DNA of 64,000 nucleotides from Roseimaritima sediminicola. Its GTDB lineage: Bacteria > Planctomycetota > Planctomycetia > Pirellulales > Pirellulaceae. Position numbers and translations under genes: made by a program. The stretch is taken from assembly GCF_009618275.1 (NCBI RefSeq), contig NZ_WIAD01000031.1, forward strand, positions 1 to 64,000, in the 5' to 3' direction. Shown here piece by piece: positions 1 through 6,541 of this stretch. The first letter of the stretch is position 1; every line of letters begins with the position of its first letter. The notes beneath the pieces were generated by a model, which saw only the letters and a list, made by a program, of their open reading frames with translations, was not told the DNA's origin and ran no database searches.

Positions 1-103
1 AAGCTTTCGAGCGACGCCGGTCGCGCTGGAGTCCAGGCTTCAGCCGCTCAAAGAGAACCGACCCGGGACAGTGCACGAAGGATCCGGCCGGGGACAGTGC
101 ACG

Positions 104-902
104 AAGGGGGGAGGAACAGGGACGGAGCCGACCTCGGCGCGCCGATGCTAGCTGCACCGAATCGCGAAGCGATGGCAGTTGATAGCCTCGGATGCCAATC
201 CGAGGTAGAAGCCCCCAAGATACGCCGGAAGTCGCGGAGCGACGGCACCAACCGTGCGGGGACAGTGCACGACCGTGCGGGGACAGTGCACCAACCGGCC
301 GGGGACAGTGCACGAACCGGCCGGGGACAGTGCACGAACCGGCCGGGGACAGTGCACGAAGAGGGGAGGGACAGGGACGGAGCCGACCTCGGCGTGCCGA
401 TGCTAGCTGCATCGAATCGCGAAGCGATGGCAGTTGATAGCCTCGGATGCCAATCCGAGGTAGGAGACCCCCAAAATACGCCGGAAGTCGCGGAGCGACG
501 GCATAGACCGTGCGGGGACAGTGCATGAACCGGCCGGGGACAGTGCACGAAGGCCGGGGACAGTGCACGAAGAGGGGAGGAACAGGGACAGAGCCGACCT
601 CGGCGTGCCGATGCTAGCTGCACCGAATCGCGAAGCGATGGCAGTTGATAGCCTCGGATGCCAATCCGCGGTAGGAGCCCCCGAAGATACGTCGGAAGTC
701 GCGGAGCGACGGCATAGGGGACGGGGAACCGACCGTGCGGGGACAGTGCACGAAGAGGGGAGGAACAGGGACGGAGCCGACCTCGGCGTGCCGATGCTAG
801 CTGCATCGAATCGCGAAGCGATGGCAGTTGATAGCCTCGGATGCCAATCCGAGGTAGAAGCCCCCAAGATACGCCGGAAGTCGCGGAGCGACGGCATAGG
901 GG
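104..902. repeat. Four copies of a 147-bp hairpin-rich unit
   Basis: Near-identical units lie at about 104-247, 360-506, 571-718 and 754-902. Each opens with a GAGGGGAGG(A/G)ACAGGGAC-type segment and ends with GTCGCGGAGCGACGGCA. Each unit contains several short inverted repeats, the clearest being CCTCGGATGCCAATCCGAGG (186-205, 441-460, 835-854; one mismatch in the copy at 652-671), plus TCGCGAAGCGA and GTCGCGGAGCGAC. The spacers between units are variable numbers of GGGGACAGTGCACGAA (about 11 copies in 64-760). Open frames across this block exist only because the repeats lack stops. The block looks like a mosaic of REP-like elements rather than coding DNA. Confidence 0.8.
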
Positions 903-912
903 ACGAGGAACA

Positions 913-1172
913 GGGACAGAGCTTGCCCCGACGTAACGTGCTAGCAACCAACTCGTGCGATGACTGTCCCCGACCGCAGTTGGTAAAGCCTTGTCCCTGT
1001 CGCCCCTCCAGGGCTTTGCGGATGGTTTGATTGCGTTTCCCCAGGCTCGCGCCTGGGGCTACCACCTGCCGTCGCTCCGCGACTCCGGAACGGAACCGGC
1101 CAGGCGCGGACGGGGACAGAGCTAGCCGCGACGTAACGTGCTAGCAACCAACTCGTGCGATGACTGTCCCCG
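913..1172. repeat. Pair of 60-bp units with GGGACAG...CTGTCCC ends
   Basis: Two copies (913-972 and 1113-1172) start GGGACAGAGCT and end GATGACTGTCCC, so their ends are inverted repeats, and they differ at only about three positions near the left end. Each contains ACGTAACGTGCTAGCAACC in the middle. Between them sits CCCAGGCTCGCGCCTGGGG (about 1040-1058), a palindromic element. A relative of it (CGAGGCTCGCGCCTACGG) recurs near 51780. GGGGACAG-type termini resemble the ends used by REP-associated tyrosine transposases; that link is an inference. Confidence 0.7.
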
Positions 1173-1199
1173 CCCGCTTCCGTGGGAGCCCGGTCATGG

Positions 1200-1605
1200 A
1201 TTGGCGCGGACTCGAGAGCAGGACAAGATTCAACTATTTCAATTGATCAAGAACGCGCATCCGGGCGATCTGCCAACGTTCGACACCCCGCTCGAGATGG
1301 CCTTGGATTCGCTCAGCAAAGTCGACGCGGCAGGACGCAGGTTGATCGTCCTGACCGACGGCGACCCGGTCTTGCAAGACACCGCGATCCTGGACAGGTA
1401 TGAACAGGCGGGAATCCAGATCGACGTTGTCCACGCGGAAATTCACGCTCCCAAGTACCGCGAGACGCCACAACGGATGGCCCGCCGAACCGGTGGCAAG
1501 TACATCCAAATCGGGCGGGATAAGCTCGATCAGGCGATTCCCAGAGTTCTTGCCCAGCGGACACGCGATTGCATCGCCTCGCTGGCCAGTGGACAGGATG
1601 ATTAA
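1200..1605 (+). pseudogene. C-terminal fragment of a von Willebrand factor A (VWA) domain protein
   Basis: The frame ending at 1605 encodes about 130 residues typical of the second half of a VWA domain: RRLIVLTDGDP (the beta-strand with its Asp), then a strand/helix segment DRYEQAGIQIDVVHAE and RTGGKYIQIG near the end. The first half of the domain, with the MIDAS DxSxS motif, is missing. The frame runs back directly into the GGGGACAG repeat block, so the gene has lost its 5' part, most likely through repeat insertion or rearrangement. An in-frame ATG at 1138 lies inside the repeat and is unlikely to be a real start. Confidence 0.65.
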
Positions 1606-1618
1606 GCAAGCGACGACA

Positions 1619-2175
1619 GCCACACAGAGCCACGCAGAGAGCTACGCAGGGACAGTGACCGCATCCCTGGCGCCCCGTATCAAACAACGTCCGCGTCAGC
1701 TAGCTGCTAGCAGTCCGACCTGCAAGCACGGCCACGCAGGGACAGTGACGAGAGCTACGCGGGGACAGTGACAGCCACACAGGGACAGAGCCACACAGGG
1801 ACAGTGACCGCATTACTAGCATCCCGTATTAACGGCGTCCGCCTCAGCTAGCTGCTAGCAGTTCCGATCTGCAAGCACGGAAAGCGACCGGGGGACAGTG
1901 CAAGCGACACACGGGGACAGCGACACACGGGGACAGCGACACACGGGGACAGCGACACACGGGGACAGTGCAGCGATCGGGATAGCTGCTAGCAGGCTGA
2001 TGTGCGTGCCCTGTCCCTGGACGCGCGACGACCGGGGACAGTGCAGTGAGCAGCGACGCGAGGGACGGCCACGCGGGGACGGCCACGCGGGGACAGTGAC
2101 CGAACTACTGGCGCCAGTACTGCCAGCGTCCACCTCAGCTAGCTGCTAGCAGTCCCGACCTGCAAGCACTGTCCC
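1619..2175. repeat. Second GGGGACAG repeat cluster
   Basis: This stretch has no believable gene. It holds many GGGACAGTG and GGGACAGCG motifs, including four tandem copies of CACACGGGGACAGCGA at about 1906-1968. It also has three copies of a 42-bp element at about 1688-1729, 1836-1878 and 2127-2169. That element begins CGTCC(G/A)C and contains TCAGCTAGCTGCTAGCAG, with the perfect palindrome CTGCTAGCAG, and ends CTGCAAGCAC. The third copy ends in inverted CTGTCCCC at about 2168-2175. Composition and motif match the block at 64-1172, so the two blocks flank the VWA fragment. Confidence 0.75.
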
Positions 2176-2343
2176 CGGCCGAGTCGCTCTCGGAGGAGAC
2201 AATCCTCACGTTCAAGATTCGTTCTCGACCAGGACTGATAGGAACGGAAAATTCCTATTCGATCGTGTTCCCCCCCCATTCCATCCTCGTTATCTCCCGT
2301 CGTTTCCGTCTGGCAGAAAACACGATTAAGTTCGAGTGAAAAC

Positions 2344-3237
2344 GTGCCGCTCGACTTGCAGCCCGGTCAAACGCACACAGTCGATTTCGGCACCGGCGTC
2401 GTGGTCCGGGGACGAGTCAAACCATCGGGCAAAGTGGCTTCGAGTTTGGACATGAACTATTGTCTCAACTTTTTCTTGAAGCGGGCTTCCGGTATCGATC
2501 CTCCCGAACCGATTCGACGCGCAGGATTTGACTGGCGTCACGGTTGGTCGTTTAATCTCCGAAACTCGGAAGAAGGACGAAGGTTTCTTTCGACGCTTCC
2601 ATATCATTTCGTCAAATTTCAATCAGACGGATCATTCGAAATTCACGGGGTTGAGCCGGGGGATTACCAATTTGCAATCTCAATCTATGAACCGCCAGAG
2701 GGTTGCTTGATTGATCCGGTCGGTCTCGATGTCGTCGACGTATCGGTCGGTAACCAGGATCTCGACTTGGGCGAAATCGAAGTCGAAGTGAAACTTGGTC
2801 CGCAAGTCGGCGAACGGTTTCCGAACTTTCGCTTTGCCAAAATGTCCCGGGACGAATCAGGTTCGATCGCAGATTTCACCGGCCGTTATCTGCTGATCGA
2901 TTTTTGGGCAACGTGGTGCGCACCATGCATCAAGCAACTGCCCGACGTCCGGACGGCCGCCAATCGATGGGATTCAGAGAAAGTGGCCGTGCTTAGCGTC
3001 AGTCTTGATGAGGATTCCGATCACGCGAGAAAGTTCATTTTGGAAAAGCAGGTGGATTGGCCGCAGGCACTTTTGGCAGGTCGCGACACACCCGTGGTTC
3101 GACAGCAACTTGGCATCAGTTCCGTGCCAATACACTACGTGCTCGATCCCGAAGGCACTATTTTACTCCGCACCTTTAAGCTTGACGAAGCTGTCACCTT
3201 CATCGATAAGAAGCTAGACTCATCTGATTCGGAGTAG
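2344..3237 (+). CDS. TlpA/redoxin-like thioredoxin-fold protein, probably 5'-truncated
   Basis: The C-terminal half (about residues 155-290) is a TlpA/ResA-type thioredoxin domain with the redox motif WCAPC in DFWATWCAPCIKQLPD, and a cis-proline segment SSVPIHYVLDPEG. The N-terminal half looks like beta-sandwich modules of the carboxypeptidase-regulatory type (DGSFEIHGVEPGDYQFAI). Planctomycete relatives normally have a signal peptide and several hundred more residues. Here the frame is open back to a stop at 2239-2241 with only a GTG at 2344 and no signal peptide or ribosome site. I infer that the 5' part was lost next to the repeat block. If expressed it would lack an export signal. Confidence 0.65.
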   Translation: MPLDLQPGQTHTVDFGTGVVVRGRVKPSGKVASSLDMNYCLNFFLKRASGIDPPEPIRRAGFDWRHGWSFNLRNSEEGRRFLSTLPYHFVKFQSDGSFEIHGVEPGDYQFAISIYEPPEGCLIDPVGLDVVDVSVGNQDLDLGEIEVEVKLGPQVGERFPNFRFAKMSRDESGSIADFTGRYLLIDFWATWCAPCIKQLPDVRTAANRWDSEKVAVLSVSLDEDSDHARKFILEKQVDWPQALLAGRDTPVVRQQLGISSVPIHYVLDPEGTILLRTFKLDEAVTFIDKKLDSSDSE

Positions 3238-3330
3238 GTCTTAAACCCAGCGTTCGATAACCCAGCGTTCGATGAACGCTGTCGATCTATTGCGGGCGAT
3301 TCCCCGCACGAGGTCGATCCGTTCGCGTTG

Positions 3331-3840
3331 TCAGCTTGTGCGGTAGCGCGACGTTCCTTGCGGGACCTCGAACAGAAAGTGGTTGTCTTCCTCGGCGCTA
3401 ACCTCCGCCTGCTTGTAATACTCAGGCGCCGGCGCTTGGCGCGCCGGACGGGATCCGGCCTCCGGGGGTGGCGGTTCTTCGCCACTGACGCTAATCACCA
3501 CACGGTGGCTCCCCAGCAACGCGCCCGGGGAACCGTCGGAATGGGTTAACCGGAACTCGCCATTGTTATCGGTGACGGCTCCCGACGGCGCTCCTTGGCC
3601 GTCCTGTGGGATAAACATCACGTTGACACCTTCGAGGGGTTCTCCGCCGCGAGTCACCTGGCCCGTAACTTCGGCCAACGGCCCGCTGACGCTGCCGCCG
3701 CATCCGGTCAGCAGGAGCGAGCCGACACAGAGGGCTGCAAGTCGCGCCAGCGATCGGATTGGCTGATTCTGACCGGCCGTAGGTCGCTTGTGCAGGCGGG
3801 TCGAGCGTCCTGGTGCAGACTGGGTAGCGAGGTGAGGCAA
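3331..3840 (-). CDS. Small lipoprotein with carboxypeptidase-regulatory-like domain
   Basis: A lipobox, LLLTGCGG, ends a hydrophobic stretch at about residues 33-48, followed by a single beta-sandwich domain: GQVTRGGEPLEGVNVMFIPQ and later TDNNGEFRLTHSDGSPGALLGSHRVVIS. This layout is typical of the small lipoproteins found directly downstream of DUF1559 genes in planctomycetes. It follows the DUF1559 gene at 3904-4920 on the same strand after about 60 bp, so the two are probably co-transcribed. The only standard start giving the lipobox is a TTG at 3840, which leaves a long N-terminus before the lipobox; the true start is uncertain. Confidence 0.8.
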   Translation of the reverse strand: MPHLATQSAPGRSTRLHKRPTAGQNQPIRSLARLAALCVGSLLLTGCGGSVSGPLAEVTGQVTRGGEPLEGVNVMFIPQDGQGAPSGAVTDNNGEFRLTHSDGSPGALLGSHRVVISVSGEEPPPPEAGSRPARQAPAPEYYKQAEVSAEEDNHFLFEVPQGTSRYRTS

Positions 3841-3903
3841 GGCGGGGTTCCTGAGTGCGTGGAAAGGTGGAGGTAGGTCGAGTGGAATAACGGGAATCGC
3901 TGC

Positions 3904-4920
3904 TTAGAACGATTCGGTGACCATCCCGTCGTTGCGAGCCGACAACCGAGTGAACAAGGAAAAGTCCATGGTCTCCTGAGCGAAGCGGACCGCGCCGTCG
4001 CTGAGCAGCACCTGGGCCCCGCCCGGATGATTCGAACGAGTGATCGTGTGCTTCTGATAACCCGGGCAGGCATTGGAGGTCGCCAAATTCCAGTTGATCG
4101 GATAGCGGACGACCGACACGTTCAGCCACCAATCGGAATCGCCCCCCGGGCCGCTGGCCCACATCCCGCCGGCGTGATTGCTGGCCCGACAGTCGGTCCT
4201 CTGGTTCGATGCATTGGTGTAAAACGACGACTGCTCGGTGATGCAGATCGTGTTGCTGGTGCCGTCGGTGATACTCGCAAAGCGGACGGGTCCGCCTTGA
4301 GCAGAACCGCCGACCGAGGCCATCACACCATTGAACGTCGCACGTCCGTAGTTGCTGAAGTTCGGTTGGGGAGCCGACGCCATGTCGTTGGGATCAAAAT
4401 ACGTGCCGGCCACACCGGCGTAGGAGGCCAGCTGGACCTCGATCGTGCCCGGAGCACCCAACGCTTGGGTGTCGCCGTTGGGCGTTTCGGTGCGGCGCCG
4501 TGGCATGTCGGACGACGGGCAGATGTACGTCTCGACTTCAACGGTGTTTTTCAGCTCCCAGTTGCGGTCCACGCTGTCCTGGCCCGTCCAGTCGGTGCCG
4601 ACAAACACCGCCCGGTCGAAGACGGTGTTCTGTTCCATATAGGGAAACGTACGCACGATCCAGGAGGCTTGCCGCTGGCGACCCACGTCCTGCGGAAGAA
4701 CTCCCGGGGGAATGCAACCGTGGGTGTCGTGATAGTTGTGCAGCGACAATCCAATCTGCTTCAGATTATTGGAGCATTGCATCCGCCGCGCCGCTTCGCG
4801 AGCCGCTTGAACGGCAGGAAGTAGCAAGCCGACCAAAACGCCGATAATCGCGATAACGACCAATAATTCGACTAGCGTAAATCCTTTTCTCTGAACGCCC
4901 ATCAGGGACTTCGACATCAT
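3904..4920 (-). CDS. DUF1559 domain protein with prepilin-type N-terminus
   Basis: The N-terminus carries a type IV pilin-like cleavage and methylation signal, [17 protein letters not shown] (cleavage after Gly, Glu at +5), then a hydrophobic helix and [19 protein letters not shown], the hallmark of DUF1559 pseudopilin-like proteins. The C-terminal H-x9-DG motif is present as HPGGAQVLLSDG. About 340 residues, the usual length. DUF1559 proteins are hugely expanded in Planctomycetota; their function is unknown. I chose the ATG at 4920 (ATGATG) over the TTG at 4929. A second family member is at 13068. Confidence 0.92.
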   Translation of the reverse strand: MMSKSLMGVQRKGFTLVELLVVIAIIGVLVGLLLPAVQAAREAARRMQCSNNLKQIGLSLHNYHDTHGCIPPGVLPQDVGRQRQASWIVRTFPYMEQNTVFDRAVFVGTDWTGQDSVDRNWELKNTVEVETYICPSSDMPRRRTETPNGDTQALGAPGTIEVQLASYAGVAGTYFDPNDMASAPQPNFSNYGRATFNGVMASVGGSAQGGPVRFASITDGTSNTICITEQSSFYTNASNQRTDCRASNHAGGMWASGPGGDSDWWLNVSVVRYPINWNLATSNACPGYQKHTITRSNHPGGAQVLLSDGAVRFAQETMDFSLFTRLSARNDGMVTESF

Positions 4921-5281
4921 ATTTCTCAAGCAGACTTAAAGGTAGTTAAACGACTTTGCAAAGATATTCCCAGCACATTGACAATGCACGGGAAAAAAGA
5001 GAATGCAATTTTAGGTGGGATTAATCAAGGGGCGGGCAGTATGCCAGATGGGAGACGTAGGCGATAGCCGTGATGTGTAGGATTAAGGCAAGGCCGATTC
5101 TCGAGCTGACCGAATCGCTGCAATGATTAATAATAGGCATTCATCGCTCTTATCCGCCGGAAACGATGGGTGGTCTCCGCCGGTCAGAGGTAGGGTGTGG
5201 AGGCCATGGCCACGCTAAAGTGTGCTTAGGAATGAATCTCCCTCGGGGAGAGCCGGCTCGTCGGGCCCGGAAAGGGGGCTG
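4921..5281. other. Intergenic stretch, no gene recognised
   Basis: This region separates two minus-strand genes and is more AT-rich than its surroundings near 4930-5150, where a promoter for the DUF1559 gene would be expected; I cannot fix its boxes. Near 5240-5252 there is a small hairpin CTCCCTCGGGGAG, which lies just downstream of the membrane-protein gene that ends at 5282 and could assist termination. No open frame here resembles a known protein. Confidence 0.5.
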
Positions 5282-6070
5282 TCAATCGCGTCCTGAGCTG
5301 CTGCCGATTTGCACCTTGATCGAACCCAGCACGCGAGTCAGCTCGCGTTCCTTCTGCCCGACAAACAACACGTTGTCGAGCACGATCGCCCGCTTCTCGC
5401 TGCTCGGATGCAGGATCAATCGGCCCGCGCCGAGCAACATGTACTCGAACACGTCGTTGATCTCTTTGTCGACGCGCAGGTTCGGTGCCGGATACCGTTT
5501 CAAATCGCTCAGCACCCCATGGTGATGAAGCAGTTCGTTGTTGCGGACTTCCCAATAATCAAACCGCACGCATAAAAACACGAACGCATACAACAACGTC
5601 ATTACCACGGCGATGCAGCCGAAGAAGGTGGCATTGGCGGCCGGACGAATGGCGGCAAAGATCGATTCCATCGACGGCAGAATGCCCGGCTGGAATACGG
5701 TCAGCAGCCAGAGGGCCATCACGGCTGTGGTGACCACAAACACCATCGTCAGCGACGTGGCTCGGGGGAAGTCGAAAATGATGACCAGCATGTTGGCCAT
5801 CGTCACGCCCAAGAAAATAGCCGTGACCGCGACCGGCACCGAATCGGTTGCCGGGTCGATCGTGTGGTAACCGCCGAAATACAGTACCAACGCCGCAATC
5901 GCCGAAGCCAACAGCGTGGGGTACATGAATACGAACTTGGGGTAGGGCACCAGCAGGATCGAATTGCTGTCCTTGCCGGCGGACTTCGTACGCTCGGACG
6001 TCTCGCCGGGCTGGGTCGCCTCGGGGGACGCCTGCGCAGGGTTCTCAGCAGGGCTCGATGGGTCGCTCAT
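5282..6070 (-). CDS. Four-helix membrane protein of unknown function
   Basis: About 262 residues if started at the ATG at 6070 (MSDPSSPAEN); the longer frame to 6127 adds only a low-complexity leader. A disordered, Ser/Pro/Glu-rich N-terminus of about 40 residues is followed by four hydrophobic helices, ending with CIAVVMTLLYAFVFLCVRF. A soluble C-terminal part of about 85 residues follows (EVRNNELLHHHGVLSDLKRYPAPN and LILHPSSEKRAIVLDNVL), which has the feel of a small beta-rich, PH-like domain. I do not recognise the family. No operon partner is evident; the next minus-strand gene upstream ends at 6183. Confidence 0.7.
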   Translation of the reverse strand: MSDPSSPAENPAQASPEATQPGETSERTKSAGKDSNSILLVPYPKFVFMYPTLLASAIAALVLYFGGYHTIDPATDSVPVAVTAIFLGVTMANMLVIIFDFPRATSLTMVFVVTTAVMALWLLTVFQPGILPSMESIFAAIRPAANATFFGCIAVVMTLLYAFVFLCVRFDYWEVRNNELLHHHGVLSDLKRYPAPNLRVDKEINDVFEYMLLGAGRLILHPSSEKRAIVLDNVLFVGQKERELTRVLGSIKVQIGSSSGRD

Positions 6071-6182
6071 GAACGGATTCCTGAAAGGGCTGGTGGAGGC
6101 GAACAGGGAAGGGCAGCTTTGAGGCAAGGCCCAAGTTTACTGAATCGAGGGCGCGCCGGTCAGCGGCCGAGCCCGCGATCGA

Positions 6183-6533
6183 TCAGTACAACCGAGTGCC
6201 CAGCGGTACCGGCCAATCGGGCTGGACCAACACGACGTTGCCCTCGCCATCGTCGACGCCCAGCGTCAAAACCTCGGAAAGGTGCTTGCCGATCTGCCGC
6301 GGTGCGAAATTGACCACGCACAGCACTTGGCGATCGAGCAGTTCGGCGCACTGGTAATGCGGCTGCAGACGGGCCAGCGACTTTTTCACCCCCAGCGCCT
6401 CACCCAGATCGATCCGCAGGATGTGCGTGGAGTACTTGCCTTCGGGAAACGGATCCGCCTGGACGACGCGGCCCACGCGAATGGCCACTTTCTCAAAATC
6501 CGCCAGCGTCGCCAGCGAAGCGGTATCAATCAT
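6183..6533 (-). CDS. tRNA-binding-domain protein, CsaA-like
   Basis: A 116-residue OB-fold protein of the EMAP-II/tRNA-binding family. The segment DFEKVAIRVGRVVQADPFP opens the fold. KYSTHILRIDLG matches the strand pair of CsaA and of the C-terminal domain of methionyl-tRNA synthetase, and VVNFAPRQIG is the conserved strand near the end. Length matches stand-alone CsaA (about 110 aa), a proposed export-related chaperone and tRNA-binding protein. The ATG at 6533 lies 8 bp after the stop of the FtsX-like permease gene, so it is probably the last gene of that transcript. Confidence 0.85.
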   Translation of the reverse strand: MIDTASLATLADFEKVAIRVGRVVQADPFPEGKYSTHILRIDLGEALGVKKSLARLQPHYQCAELLDRQVLCVVNFAPRQIGKHLSEVLTLGVDDGEGNVVLVQPDWPVPLGTRLY

Positions 6534-6541
6534 GAGGTTTC

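Noticed and set aside
48-1147. Overlapping open frames on both strands across the first kilobase
   Set aside because: All read through the 147-bp and GGGGACAG repeats, which contain few stops; the peptides are repeat translations.
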